From Macrostomum hystrix (taxonomy: Eukaryota; Platyhelminthes; Macrostomidae), in contig CATNEN010000003.1 in assembly GCA_950097015.1 (NCBI GenBank), positions 1,178,001 to 1,242,000 on the forward strand: DNA of 64,000 nt, written 5' to 3'. This document shows positions 1 to 12,500 of this stretch, one piece after another. Under the pieces are notes generated by a model, which saw only the letters and a program-made list of their open reading frames with translations, was not told the origin of the DNA and ran no database searches. Position 1 is the first letter of the stretch. Each line of letters starts with the position of its first letter. The position numbers and the translations under genes were made by a program.

Positions 1-39
1 GTAGTATAACAAGGCTTCGTCGCTTTTCTTTTTCAGAAA

Positions 40-1190
40 TTATTTATCAGAGTACAGTGCATGACGATAAGAAAGTCTGGGCAGATGTGTACACCTCTGT
101 ATGAGTGCGTGCTTGCGTACAGTATTTGTGTGCATGTGTGCACCAAGCAGTCAGTGAAATGAGCAGAATTGGCAATTCGCTGGTTGCGGCCTGCGTGTCT
201 GTTGTCCCATAATGATGGGCCACTTCCCACAGCCCTGTGCAAATATTATACTATTATGATTACTATAGCATCTGTTGGGGTATTCGGAATTTGAGGACTT
301 TTAAGAAAGGCACGTTGTTTTTTATGCTGAAAAGCAAATATTTGGCTAAAATACTCTAAATTAGTTTTCTAATTCTTTTTCAGTATTTGATTTTCCTATT
401 TAAAAGCTTCCTTTTATAAGTAAAGTAAAACCCGCGATTTAAAGGTTTTGTTAGCTTTGTAAAATGTGCGTCAACAGCCAACCATCTAGATTCTAGGAGC
501 ACAATTTAATAACCACATCGAAAGAACACTTTCGTTTCGTTTACATAAGCTCTCTTGCTTGAAAATGGAATCCTAATCATTTGATGCCCTGCTACTTAAA
601 GTAAGTTTTTACTTAAAGTTTATGCTTTATTTCCTTTGAAAGGAGTTATGAGCCTAAAAAGCAAAAAGTGCAAATGAATTTCTGGAAGTATTACCTCCGA
701 CTTGAGACGCCAGCAGTTCGAATTTATAAAGTTTTCATGAAGTCTGTTCAGTGGCAATTCCGTGGCATTCCGTTGCTGATTTGGTGTAAATAAAACTCAG
801 ACCATTTTGGGAAGGTATTGCCGTGGCCATTCCGCAGAATTTGACCCAGCAATGCATTGCAGCAGTCACACGATATGTCCGCGGCAATTCCGCGAGAACT
901 CCGCGACTTTTCCTCGCAGTTTTGCATAGAATATGACGGATTTCTAAAAATAGATCGGCTTGCTACACATAAGCAATGTAAACTCTTCTCTCCGTGAATG
1001 TACTTTGTTCGAAAGTGCAGCCAAGCTGTTCAATGAGATAATGGACAAACCTTTTCTGTGTACAGTTGAACGAGTCATTGCAGGGTTGAAAATATTTCTA
1101 CAGTACAATAAAGAGGAACTTTGAAAATATGCAGAAGTTGAAAGAGCTATTGATCAACTAAAAATTAGCTTTTCAATTTGCTTTACAAAA
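40..1190. repeat. Copy 1 of a 1.1-kb direct repeat (SINE 3' part plus unique body) ending in a 12-bp array
   Basis: The segment from about 40 to 1190 aligns with 4065-5150 at high identity, with small deletions (for example about 30 bp lost near 4625). It begins in the 3' part of SINE family 1 (GTGTACACCTCTGTATGAG) and runs into the (GGCTCTGCCCCT)n array. No coding signal is visible. The window begins just before this copy, so its left boundary may be cut. Confidence 0.85.
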
Positions 1191-1527
1191 TGGCCCCTGG
1201 CTCTGCCCCTGGCTCTGCCCCTGGCTCTGCCCCTGGCTCTGCCCCTGGCTCTGCCCCTGGCTCTGCCCCTGGCTCTGCCCCTGGCTCTGCCCCTGGCTCT
1301 GCCCCTGGCTCTGCCCCTGGCTCTGCCCCTGGCTCTGCCCCTGGCTCTGCCCCTGGCTCTGCCCCTGGCTCTGCCCCTGGCTCTGCCCCTGGCTCTGCCC
1401 CTGGCTCTGCCCCTGGCTCTGCCCCTGGCTCTGCCCCTGGCTCTGCCCCTGGCTCTGCCCCTGGCTCTGCCCCTGGCTCTGCCCCTGGCTCTGCCCCTGG
1501 CTCTGCCCCTGGCTCTGCCCCTGGCTC
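1190..1527. repeat. 12-bp minisatellite (GGCTCTGCCCCT)n, about 28 copies
   Basis: An almost perfect array of GGCTCTGCCCCT directly follows direct-repeat copy 1. It is shorter than the array at 5152-6081 that follows copy 2. Confidence 0.97.
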
Positions 1528-1835
1528 TTGGGATTGGGATTTCAGAGAATCATATTCACAAAAACAATTTTGAAATATCTAACTGGAAATGCAGGTGCCT
1601 TGTTGGAGAAGTAAGGGCAATGGCTAATTAATGTAGAAGAGCACAGAAGAAAGGTTTGTTGGAAAGCAAGGGAGTGGTATTGTATATATACAGGCAGAGA
1701 GAGTTCTAGAACTATCCGTAAAAGGCAGGATGGAAGTTTCCTGAATTTTAGTTCCTAAAATAATATTATAATAATATAATATATAAATGTGCGAAAAATG
1801 CAAAAAAACATTTTGTGTTTCAGGTTCTGAAAATG

Positions 1836-3983
1836 TCAAAATTTCTCAGGTTGAGGCGAAGGGCATCTTTGGACATCATTTTCCATAGTAAACAATATTT
1901 GCGGATCTTGCAGTAACGAGTCAAATTGTGAATTTCCATTTGGCGCTTCAAATTTCTGATTGATGAGCTGACAAGTTTCCGCTTTAGCCAGCGTCAGAGC
2001 GGGATCGGCTTGCTTCTTCCGGAATGTGATATCTCTTTTCCCTCGGTAAAGAATCATGACTGCGGCAAACAGGGCTAAACAAACCGCCAACAGCAGAGCC
2101 ACAGCTAGGATTATGCAGAGGCCGTTTCCTACTCTTGATTGCTGATGGATTTCAGTCTCCGAATTCCTGCGAGCTTCTTCCATCCAAAGCTCCACAGTCC
2201 GGCTGCAGTTGGCGCAGCGAGTTCTGGCAGTCGCCGCGAAGCTGATCAGCGCACTCAGCGACTCGTTGCAGTCGCCAAAGAAAACGCGACCGATGGCACC
2301 GTCACCGCCCACCGACGCAGATGCGCTGAGGGAGCCGCAGAGCACGCCTGTGGCAGACTCTGATTGGACAGTGAACTTTCTGCAAATATTTTACAAACTC
2401 GCTTTGTACTCATATTTTGCGCTCAATTTGAAAGACTGCACGCGCTACTTACAGACTTGAGGTGTCGTTAAATATCTCCACTGTACAGCGGTCGTCCGAG
2501 TGTCTCAGGTAGAAAATCGACTGTTTTCTGGGCAGGTAGAACATCCCGATGCGGAGTCTCTTTGATAAGTCCAACGGAGTCTTTGAGCGAGTGCTGAGTC
2601 CCGATCCTACTCTGGTTCGCTGGCCTGCAATGAGTTGGTTTGCAAGTTCTTTTCGGGTGTGTGAGTGCCATTGTGAGCAAATCGTCACCCGGACTGACTT
2701 ACTCTCTCTGACGAAGCTGTGCAGGGAGCTGGAACTGTTGAAGGACGCCAGACTCATGACCAGGCTGTCCCCGTTGAGGGCTGTCAGCTCAGCATCCAGG
2801 CATCTGCGTGTTGGTGAGGCCATGAAGCAGCTGCTGTCGAAACTCGTCGTTTCCCGTCCACAGAAGCCGGGCTCCATCAGCTGAATCCTCAGGCCAGGTG
2901 TGTTTGGATTGTTAGACTTCAGTCGGTAGGTGACAGTCAGGTAGCTCCTGTGAGTACAAACAATTCGAGTACTGAGTATCGAGTACGTTTCGTTTTAATT
3001 AGCGATTAGGATAAGTAGAAGTTAACATGCATGGGAGCAGGAGTTGTAGCATGGCAGAATCGTCAAGATCGAGTAAAGCTCACCCTCGGGGCAGCTGTAG
3101 AACCCGAAAAGTCTCCAACTTCACCGACTCAGTCGTATTTGTTGAGTTTGACAAGCAGTGCGATGCTGTGAAAAGTGACAAAACGTTAGATACAATGTAG
3201 ATAAATTTTATTTTATGTTTTTTACGCGGTAACCGCTCTGCTACTTAAGTTTTTTGGTTGAATTTAACCGTCCAATGCAGGATGAGAAAAAGGAGAATAT
3301 AAAAATGTGATTAGAGTCACGTAAAATGATTGATATCAAGCTATTAAAGGCTTTGTTTTCGAAATCAAGCAGCTACATGAAAAATTAGTAAAATCTCAGA
3401 ACTAACGCACAAGTTGGAGCGTGTGTGCGGAGTTCGTATTTAATTTCTTCGACTTCGGATGGAGCAGATCGGAGGCCTCTTCCTCTATTATTCATGTGGA
3501 CGCTTAGATTGAATCCGCTCATAGTCAGGACCGCATTGCTCAGGTGGTCTACTGAGATGTGCCATTTGCAGTTGACTTCTTGACCTTCCTGAACTGGGAC
3601 ACCGTCGGTGAGTGGAATCAAACGAAAATCCACGAGTCTGAGCTGGCTTCCGAAATCCAGCATCCGCGTGCCTCCCACTGTGCAGTAGCAGTCACCGGAA
3701 TCAACTCTGCGGAATTGAAAAATGAATCGATTTCTCATCATTAGAACGGGAAGCACCCACTATTAAGAACAGCACTGCACCATGAGGGATGTAGAGATTT
3801 GTAGACCTGAGTCAACGATGCACTAACTTTAGATATAATAACAACAATAGCTATGATTATTCCAAATATTGAACTCCAAAAACTAATTAAAAACACTCAC
3901 ATGGTAGGTTGCAGTGTGAGGAGGCAAAGTAGCACAATCAAAACCACTTTAGTATAAGATCTGTCGGTGAGGCTGTACACCAT
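1836..3983 (-). CDS. Gene A: single-pass membrane protein with CUB-like ectodomain, 6 exons, 473 aa
   Basis: Exons on the minus strand are 3983-3901, 3706-3411, 3165-3084, 2947-2703, 2624-2453 and 2379-1836. Every junction is GT-AG and the phases join to 1422 nt with a single terminal stop. Exon 1 encodes a signal peptide (MVYSLTDRSYTKVV, then a leucine-rich core). Exons 2-4 read like a CUB domain: an NCKWHI segment followed by an SYLTVTYRLKS strand near a Cys-Gly pair. Exon 5 may begin a second beta-rich domain. Exon 6 has a Cys-rich stalk (CANC), a helix of about 26 residues (GLCIILAVALLLAV...) near residues 378-403, and a 70-residue tail with no obvious kinase or adaptor motif. I do not recognise the family and CUB is tentative. 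It is not evidently related to genes C and D. The start codon lies about 80 bp from a repeat copy that begins near 4065. Confidence 0.72.
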
Positions 3984-4064
3984 TTTGCTCTCGGCGAATT
4001 GGCTGCAATATTTCAGGGGTTGCGTTTTGTAATGTTTAGCATTTGAAAGACAAATCCAGACATT

Positions 4065-5150
4065 ATTTAGAGTACACTGCATAAATCTGCGCAGATGTGT
4101 ACACCTCTGTATGAGTGCGTGCTTGCGTACAGTATTTGTGTGCATGTGTGCACCAAGCAGTCAGTAAAATTGTCAGAATTGCCCCTTCGCTGGTTGCGGC
4201 CTGCAGGTCTATTGTCCCAAAATGATAGGCCAGTTCCCACAGCCCTGTGCAAATATTATACTATTATGATTACTATAGCATCTGTTGGGGTATTCGGAAT
4301 TTGAGGACTTTTAAGAAAGGCACGTTGTTTTTTATGCTCAAAAGCAAATATTTGGCTAAAATACTCTAAATTAGTTTTCTAATTCTTTTTCAGTATTTGA
4401 TTTTCCTATTTAAAAGCTTTCTTTTATAAGTAAAGTAAAACCCGCGATTTAAAGGTTTTGTTAGCTTTGTAAAATGTGCATCAACAGCCAACCATCTAGA
4501 TTCTAGAAGCACAATTTAATAGCCACATCGAAAGAACACTTTCGTTTCGTTTTCATAAGCTCTCTTGCTTGAAAATGGAATCCTAATCATTTGATGCCCT
4601 GCTACTTAAAGTAAGTTTATACTTTAAGGAGTTATGAGCCTAAAAAGCAAAAAGTGCAAATGAATTTCTGGAAGTATTACCTCCGATTTGAGACGCCAGC
4701 AGTTCGAATTTATAAAGTTTTCATGAAGTCTGTTCAGTGGCAATCTCGTGGCATTCCGTTGCTGATTTGGTGTAAATAAAACTCAGACCATTTTGGGAAG
4801 GTATTGCCGTGGCCATTCCGCAGAATTTCACCCAGCAATGCATTGCAGCAGTCACACGATATGTCAGCGGCAATTCCGCGAGCACTCCTAGACTTTTCCT
4901 CGCAGTTTTGCATAGAATATGACGGATTCCTAAAAATACATCGGCTTGCTACACATAAGCAATGTACACTCGACAGTGCAGCCAAGCTGTTCAATAAGAT
5001 AATGGACAAACCTTTTCTCTGTACAGTCGAACGAGCGCAGGGTTGAAAATATTTCTAAAGTACAATAAAGAGGAAATTTGAAAATACGCAGAAGTTGAAA
5101 GAGCGATTGATCAACTGAAAATTAGCTTTTCCATTTGCCTTAAAAATGAG
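4065..5150. repeat. Copy 2 of the 1.1-kb direct repeat
   Basis: It has the same order as copy 1: SINE family 1 remnant (about 4065-4265), a unique AT-rich body (GGAACTTT/GTAAAACCCGCGATTT blocks) and then the 12-bp array at 5152. The two copies flank gene A in direct orientation. It begins about 80 bp upstream of the gene A start codon, so it probably forms part of that gene's 5' region. Confidence 0.85.
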
Positions 5151-5151
5151 C

Positions 5152-6081
5152 CATGGCTCTGCCCCTGGCTCTGCCCTGGGCTCTGCCCCTGGCTCTGCCC
5201 CCGGCTCTGCCCCTGGCTCTGCCCCTGGCTCTGCCCCTGGCTCTGCCCTTGGCTCTGCCCCTGGCTCTGCCCCTGGCTCTGCCCCTGGCTCTGCCCCTGG
5301 CTCTGCCCCTGGCTCTGCCCCTGGCTCTGCCCCTGGCTCTGCCCTTGGCTCTGCCCCTGGCTCTGCCCCTGGCTCTGCCCCTGGCTCTGCCCCTGGCTCT
5401 GCCCCTGGCTCTGCCCCTGGCTCTGCCCCTGGCTCTGCCCCTGGCTCTGCCCCTGGCTCTGCCCCTGGCTCTGCCCCTGGCTCTGCCCCTGGCTCTGCCC
5501 CTGGCTCTGCCCCTGGCTCTGCCCCTGGCTCTGCCCCTGGCTCTGCCCCTGGCTCTGCCCCTGGCTCTGCCCCTGGCTCTGCCCCTGGCTCTGCCCCTGG
5601 CTCTGCCCCTGGCTCTGCCCCTGGCTCTGCCCCTGGCTCTGCCCCTGGCTCTGCCCCTGGCTCTGCCCCTGGCTCTGCCCCTGGCTCTGCCCCTGGCTCT
5701 GCCCCTGGCTCTGCCCCTGGCTCTGCCCCTGGCTCTGCCCCTGGCTCTGCCCCTGGCTCTGCCCCTGGCTCTGCCCCTGGCTCTGCCCCTGGCTCTGCCC
5801 CTGGCTCTGCCCCTGGCTCTGCCCCTGGCTCTGCCCCTGGCTCTGCCCCTGGCTCTGCCCCTGGCTCTGCCCCTGGCTCTGCCCCTGGCTCTGCCCCTGG
5901 CTCTGCCCCTGGCTCTGCCCCTGGCTCTGCCCCTGGCTCTGCCCCTGGCTCTGCCCCTGGCTCTGCCCCTGGCTCTGCCCCTGGCTCTGCCCCTGGCTCT
6001 GCCCCTGGCTCTGCCCCTGGCTCTGCCCCTGGCTCTGCCCCTGGCTCTGCCCCTGGCTCTGCCCCTGGCTCTGCCCCCTGG
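5152..6081. repeat. 12-bp minisatellite (GGCTCTGCCCCT)n, about 77 copies
   Basis: The same unit as at 1190. Point variants (CCCTTG, CCCCCGG) cluster in the first 200 bp and the rest is nearly uniform, suggesting growth mainly on the right side. Confidence 0.97.
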
Positions 6082-7230
6082 CTGCGGCTGGCTGGGAGTA
6101 ATGCGAAAACGTGCTCTGGCGCTAGCCCAAAGCTTCGCAAAGGATTCAAATTCCTGTATGTGCAATACTGGGCTGCATGGTATTTATTTCTATTAATAGA
6201 ATAAGCAGAAGAAGACCACGTGGGTATTTCTCGTATTTTCTTAATTTCTTTTTCACTCGAAATATAGAACATAAGAACTAATTTTTACTTTCTCGGATGT
6301 CCAGAATCACAAAAAATTGCAAAAATCTCGACGATGCTGACTTCGGCTTTGAGAATGAGTTCATCGCAAAGGGTTGAAAATGTTTTCCAATTGGTGGACT
6401 CTTACGAAAATCGGTCATTCGGTTTGGGAGACGGTTTGGGTCAACTGAAGATCCTGCATGATGTCGGCTGCACTCAGGTACGCACAGGTAACTACACAAG
6501 CTTCACAAGCAATCGACTCTCTAAGAGTGGTTTGAGGTCCAAGAAATGTCAGTTTTATCTGTCACTGTTTACAAATATGTCTCGAGTAGCTTTTTATTTG
6601 ATTATATCGAATGTTTGGTTTCTTTCAAACAAGAAACTATTACTATTCTTAATATATAAAATACATAATTAGATCTATGACATAGTACAGTGATAGAAAT
6701 GACAGACAATATTCTTATCAGTATTATCTGGAGCAAATTAGAACGTTTAACTGATAAATGATTTATCAAGCTGGTAGTAAGCTACCTAAAACCCAATTTT
6801 TTATCGATCAATGACATCTCAAAAAGAAAAAACTCAATTTGAGTAAGTTGTATTTGAGTAAAGTTTCGAGAATTAAAAAAGGAACTAATTACTTACGAAT
6901 TTGGTCAACGTAACTTTTTGCCTAGTCGGTAGTTTGCAATCTTAAGAGCTTGTATCTTTGGACTTCTGACTGAGAGGTCACGAGTTCGAATATCGTTCAT
7001 AAGGGATGCAGTTTGCGACCTTGAGCAAGGCACTAAAGTTCTCACTATTCCAGTATATATAGCATTAGTTTGGCTAGAAGTTTAGGTAGGTGAGGCGCGT
7101 TGCGTTGATACTGAGTAAAATGAATTGCTACTGAAAATGAATATGCTAATAGAGTTCTTGCGAGCCCTCTCAGTCGACAGGTCTTAGCGAGCCAGCTCGT
7201 AGGTCCATCACTCCCGACCTTCTGATGGCC
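6082..7230. other. Gap between the 12-bp array and relic B; one probable SINE
   Basis: No convincing gene. Short open frames on both strands at 6278-6670 show no recognisable motif. About 6914-7100 looks like a tRNA-type SINE: box A-like TGCCTAGTCGGTAG, box B-like CGAGTTCGAATATCG and the common SINE body motif CTTGAGCAAGGCACT. The remainder is AT-rich. Confidence 0.5.
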
Positions 7231-8101
7231 TCAGTAGTGCACAAAACTGATTCCGTCTGGCTCGTAATGGCCCACGGCCGTAGCGAACTCCTCTTCCTTG
7301 TAGCCTAGCAACTGCGCTTCGTCGCCTTCGTAGAGACTTTCGATGGACACGAGTGATGAATCTGTCGATTCTTTCTTGCACCTGCGGATGAGAAACAGGA
7401 CGATATACATGGTGATTCTGTTACGGAATGAAATGAAAAGCCGAGTGGAGAAGTTGGGGCCTACGAGTATAATTCTAAAATAAGAATATTTGCAGTTGGG
7501 CTGTGTGCACTGCAACAATAATTTGGGGTTGAACCACCGCCAGCGAGTGACAATTCTGCCCGTTCCAATGACTCCTGAGCACACATGCACATATGAGCTA
7601 CCTACAACTCACCGTGCAAGACAAGTCCTCAAGATTTCTCTTTGCGCCCCATGTCTCGACACGTTAGCGTAGCGTATGTTAGCGTACGCATGGCAATCCA
7701 CACCTTAATACCTATCTGTAGTTCAAAATTGTTCACTACGGTCGGTCGCAGTCAAGTTGTTCGGTGTTAACTTAGTACCTAATAATGAATAACAATGTTT
7801 AGTAAAGCCAATTAAACATGCAAAACTTGATCTGAGAATACAAGTAAAATCACTTGCTATAAAAATAAAAAGTTTACAAATATCAGCACAGAACGAGAGC
7901 AACAAGACCAATCCCAAAAATACACAGATGACGTAAAATTTCCACTGCAATACGGTTTATTAAAAAATGTTACGCAAATATTACCAACGTAACGCGACCT
8001 CTGATGGCACTGAGCAGTCTCACTGAGCAGAGAGTGTGAAACCCAATGCTCATTAGAGAATGCAAATGTGAGCACAACACTTGCCAGCACTGATTGGCGT
8101 T
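7231..8101 (-). pseudogene. Gene B: decayed relic of a gene C-like receptor
   Basis: The last exon-like piece (7381-7231) encodes EEEFATAVGHYEPDG, nearly the same as gene C's tail (EENFATAVGHYEPDG), and ends at a stop. Read in gene C's phase, its start matches (DRFIT against DRFVT), but the later homology is in another frame, so it is frameshifted relative to C. At 7944 a splice acceptor opens a hydrophobic stretch (KFYVICVFLGLVLLL) in the place of the membrane exon. At about 7990-8100 sequence matching C intron 10 abuts sequence matching C exon 12 (ETAQCH), so exon 11 is missing. A fragment of a non-LTR element then interrupts the homology from 8102. No upstream ectodomain exons are visible. 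I read this as a broken duplicate, though a short expressed transcript cannot be excluded. Confidence 0.6.
7510..7605 (-). mobile_element. SINE family 1 fragment
   Basis: CGCCAGCGAGTGACAATTCTG and GACTCCTGAGCACACATGCA are the 3' half of the family read on the minus strand. It sits between the relic B tail and membrane exons. Confidence 0.55.
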
Positions 8102-8342
8102 GAGAGGTCCGGGTTTTGGCCGAGCTGTCCCGCCTTTACATAGCGTCGCAAATAAAATTTATTCTCTACATGGGAGAGGCAGAAAGTCCTCACTGCGGAT
8201 TTTGCCTTGCAGTTTGCGATGGCTAGCGAAACAACCATTACCAGAGAGGGCCATGGTAACTGCCCTGATGTCCCTGCGGCTTGAGTCCAAGCAGGGCTTT
8301 GCGGAGGGCAGTGGAGGGACAAGGACCAGCAGCGCGAGACTG
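8102..8342 (-). mobile_element. Fragment of the same I/R1-type element (RNase H to C-terminal region)
   Basis: On the minus strand this segment aligns with 24665-24915 of the intact element: both contain [18 protein letters not shown] and the following Cys/His knuckle region. Both ends are truncated and there is at least one frame break. It interrupts the receptor relic B. No target duplication is visible, so its ends may have been lost. Confidence 0.8.
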
Positions 8343-9520
8343 CCTTTTTATTCGAATATTTTTAGGGCCTGCTATATTCAGCCATTTACCATAGACGATT
8401 GTCGATAGGCCTTTGATTTTGTCACAGATTCTATATAATCTCCGAATCTGTCGCTCCGGCCGCTTTTGCTCACGTGAATTTCTACCCGAAACAAACAAAA
8501 TTATTTGAGAAAAACAAAATAAACTAAATAAAATAAACAAAATTATTTTTGGACAGCGCTTACTTTAGTACAACTGTGAGAATCAGCGGCACGACAGTAC
8601 ATCTCTTCTGCGCTGGCTGTGCAGTAGCAGCAGCAGCAGCGTGTCTGCAGTGATTCAGACCATCTCGACTGAAAAAGAAACTTTTGACTTCCTGAAACTA
8701 CAGTAGCTGCCCGACCACGATGCAGTTCTCGAAGTGGCCACAGAATCCGTCGGTGGCTTTGTGTTGAAGAAGAGCGGCGTGCTGAAGTGCCAGTGCTGTA
8801 TGTCGGAGCTGACTGCCGCCCACACTGTTGGAGTGTGTAACACACTAAAAGTGTGGAATGAACCTCGCGCTGGCTAACCGAGACCGGTTTCTGGCTTGTT
8901 TGCCTTCGTCAGTCAGCCATAGCCACGCCGTCCTCTCCCACCACTGTTGGTGTGCACAGAAGTCTCTTTTAACCGTGCCATTTTTATGGCGATACTTTTT
9001 AGTGTTATGTGAGAGATTTGCAGCCAAGTCTTAGCTTTTCTACTGTTGTCAGTAGTCAGAATTGTATCTCTCACAGGCTTTTTTCGGCTTTGCTGATTTT
9101 TCATGATATCTCACAAACGAATGTAACAATTGACTTGAGGGTGCGTCTGGTAAACTTATACATGCTATACATGCTTAAATATTGCAGCTAGGCTAGTAAG
9201 TTTCGCCATTTTCTTGATGTTTTGCTGCATTTTTTCTTAAAATGTATGTTCCATTAAACAATTTTTCTTGAATTTAGAAAAAATAAAAAGTTTATATTTC
9301 TTTACTGAACTTTAAGTGGTTACTAGCAGACATGTTAAGTGGCTCACCTAGTTATTCTAATATCTGTGATGCTAATAGTCTGCATGTACTATTGCTAAAA
9401 TACCATTAAAACATTTCTAAAATAGCCTCAGCCTGTGCCAATCGCCAGAGGCCAGTTGTACTTGAAGTTCTCATTCGCGCTCATTGCTGAACGTCATCAT
9501 CAAGTAAATTTCTTATTTTC
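8343..9520. other. Gap between LINE fragment and gene C; GC-rich exon-like island at 8560-8850
   Basis: On the minus strand 8560-8850 is open in two frames and Cys-rich in one, but no domain or clean splice framework could be fixed. It may be a relic receptor exon or transposon UTR. 8860-9520 shows nothing recognisable and includes the likely 3' UTR of gene C. Confidence 0.3.
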
Positions 9521-12500
9521 TTAGTTATATTGCGGAATTAAATAGACCCGCTCATAGGCATGATCTTCACTGCTACCGCTCTGATGGCCAGGGTACGTCA
9601 CATAAGTGCCACCGTCGGGCTCGTAGTGGCCCACTGCCGTTGCGAAATTTTCTTCCTCGTCTTCACTGTCCTGGTGGACCGGTAGCTGCTGCTCAGTGCC
9701 ATTATCGGGGTTAATGATGGAAACGAGAGTGACGAATCTGTCGACAGCCTCGTGCATCTGTGGACGAGAAACCCGGCTATGTAGAGTTTCAAGAGTTACA
9801 ATAATGCTTATGTACTCAGGTACTCAAGTATTGATTTCTCGCTATCAACCTTTAATTTGACTATTTTGAATAGCCAACGAAAATACGGACTCACCCTGAA
9901 ATATATAGCGCCGTCGTCTTCAGTATTCAGTGAAAATTGTTCAGATTGATCAGGGATCTCTTCAGAGCTTCCCATCTGGCGCTCACACATAGCTGCAAGC
10001 TGTCTCGGCTTAATCATCAGCATCAGAAATGCAGTCATGACTGCTACAATGGACAGGGCTGTGACAGAAAATACAATCGTTGCACGCCGTGTTTCCCAGT
10101 CTGGAAACATTTTGTAAAGTTATTTTAGATATTATAGTGGCTAATTTGCCTAAAAGTCCTTGCTGACCTTGCGCTTTTTACTGTTATTTCAAACTTACTT
10201 GTATCTATGGGTTTCTTCCAATGGCACTGAGCGGTCTCATTGTGTGCAGTCTGGAATATCACTGAAGTATTATAGATCTGCTGAGCAGTGCAGTAAACAG
10301 TAAGCTCAGTGAGGTTGATACAATGCCTGCCCCGCAGCTCATGCTCAGTTGTCCAAATGCCGCTGCTGTTACCTGCAGTCAGCTCGACCGTCTGAAATGC
10401 GCAAATCAAGCCAAAAGTACATCCAAACTTCTGTCAGCACAGCAGCTTTCATGGCAGCAACCTACCTGACTGGCTCTGAGAGGGCTCGAGACTTCGCAGG
10501 CCACTGAGGACACCGGAGGTCGGCCGCCGGAGCTGCTCACAGTCAGCCGAGATCCATCGATGCTGGCATGCTGAACTCCAATTCTGGCAGGGTCTGGAGT
10601 GTGAGACACAATGCTCATTAGAGAATGCAAATGTGAGCACAAGACTAGCCAGCTCTGATTTGAGCACTGTGGACTCACAGAAAATGAGGGGCTGCTGATC
10701 GCTCACACTGCCAGCATGCTCGTAGCTCACACCTGACTGATTGACACTGCACCGGATGGACCAGTTCAGGTGCGCCATCGACTCGCTCACCTGCAGCTCA
10801 TGAGCACTGCTGAAGCTGCTCTGCTGCAATGGGAAAGAGAGTCACATTGGTGAATGTGGAGCTGATTGTGCTCACTCATTGGCGCTACTCCGACTCAATC
10901 AGTACAGCACGTACGTGAACTTTGTGGAGCATTGTGACTGGAGCTGCGTTACCGAGCAGTAGCCAGCAGCTGTGGCTCACGTTCCAGATGCTACATCGGC
11001 TGGAGGTCACGTTGAAGAAGCTGGTCTGGCCCACGCGCCAGTAGCGACTCGAGCCCAGGTCGATGGCTGTCTGACACGGCTCTGTGGAGTCAAGGAGCTG
11101 GCTGTGCTGGGTGAGGACTGGCTGTGCTGGGTGAGGACTGGTTGTGCTGGGTGAGAACTGGCTGTGCTGGGTGAGGACTGGCTGTGCTGGGTGAGGACTG
11201 GCTGTGCTGGGTGAGGACTGGTTGTGCTGGGTGAGAACTGGTTGTGCTGGGTGAGGACTGGCTGTGCTGGGTGAGAACTGGTTGTGCTGGGTGAGGACTG
11301 GCTGTGCTGGGTGAGGACTGGCTGTGCTGGGTGAGGACTGGCTGTGCTGGGTGAGAACTGGCTGTGCTGGGTGAGGACTGGCTGTGCTGGGTGAGGACTG
11401 GCTGTGCTGGGTGAGGACTGGCTGTGCTGGGTGAGGACTGGTTGTGCTGGGTGAGGACTGGCTGTGCTGGGTGAGGACTGGCTGTGCTGGGTGAGGACTG
11501 GCTGTGCTGGGTGATGACTGGCTGTGCTGGGTGAGGACTGGCTGTGCTGGGTGAGGACTGGCTGTGCTGGGTGAGGACTGGCTGTGCTGGGTGAGGACTG
11601 GCTGTGCTGGGTGAGGACTGGCTGTGCTGGGTGAGGACTGGCTGTGCTGGGTGAGGACTGGCTGTGCTGGGTGAGGACTGGCTGTGCTGGGTGATGACTG
11701 GCTGTGCTGGGTGAGGACTGGCTGTGCTGGGTGAGGACTGGCTGTGCTGGGTGAGGACTGGCTGTGCCAGGTGAGTGCTGACAGCAAAACAGTAAATTTC
11801 ACTCACTGCTGACATGTGTTAGATTGGCCGTCTTTTTGACAGCCACAGACTTGTATCGTTCCGCCACATTCGCAGAGCACTGAACAGAACCGCCAACCAT
11901 TAGCTCAGATGCATCAAACTGGAACTGGGACACAACTGAGTACAGGATTCTGCCTTTGTTGTCCTTGAAGATCGACTGTTCCTGCAAAGTTAGCAAAAGC
12001 TCATTGTCAGCTGATTCCACATGTCAAGCCCAAAGCGGCAAGCACTGACCTCGCTCAGCAGTGCCAAAACCTGCTGCTCAGCTGAGTAAATGACTGAGCA
12101 GTTGTGCTCTGGCCTGGGAAAACTGCCGTGCGATGCTAACTCAACGGAGACCGGCCGACCCGACACCAGCACTCGAGACACCGACAGACTGCGGTTGTTA
12201 GATTCATCTGAAATCATGCGCATGAAATCAGTTTCATCCAGATGATGTTACCTGCAAGTTCAGCTGGCTTAGGAGTCAAGTGTCTCCCACCACCAACGGT
12301 CATCTGCTGGACTTACACGCAACAGCGATGGCTCTCTCGACCTGAGCTCTAGCTGAGCTGCACTGTGAGCACACCAGAGCTCGTGGAATTTCCTTCTCGT
12401 CAGCCTTGAACTCAAAGTGGCTGATTTGAGGTCCGTCTGTGCCTTCACTCGGATTCAGCTGCAAGCGAGTCGGTGTGAGCTGCTTTCAGCCTTCTCAGCA

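Noticed and set aside
1178-1573. 131-codon open frame encoding a PGSA repeat
   Set aside because: It is the 12-bp minisatellite read as codons; no start context, splice framework or non-repeat domain.
5055-6272. Four overlapping long open frames (GAEP, GRAR, PGSA and ALPL repeats)
   Set aside because: A 12-bp stop-free unit opens several frames on both strands at once; open length is therefore not evidence of coding.
8543-8845. Cys-rich frame on the minus strand between relic B and gene C
   Set aside because: Two frames are open, no splice framework could be fixed, and the Cys run comes from a CAG-type repeat; kept only as an uncharacterised island.
10885-11815. Minus-strand frames of 241-305 codons rich in SPSTASPHPAQPVLTQHSQ
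   Set aside because: The repeat part is intron 8 of gene C, with a good donor at 11806 and acceptor at 11082; only the last 55 codons are exon.
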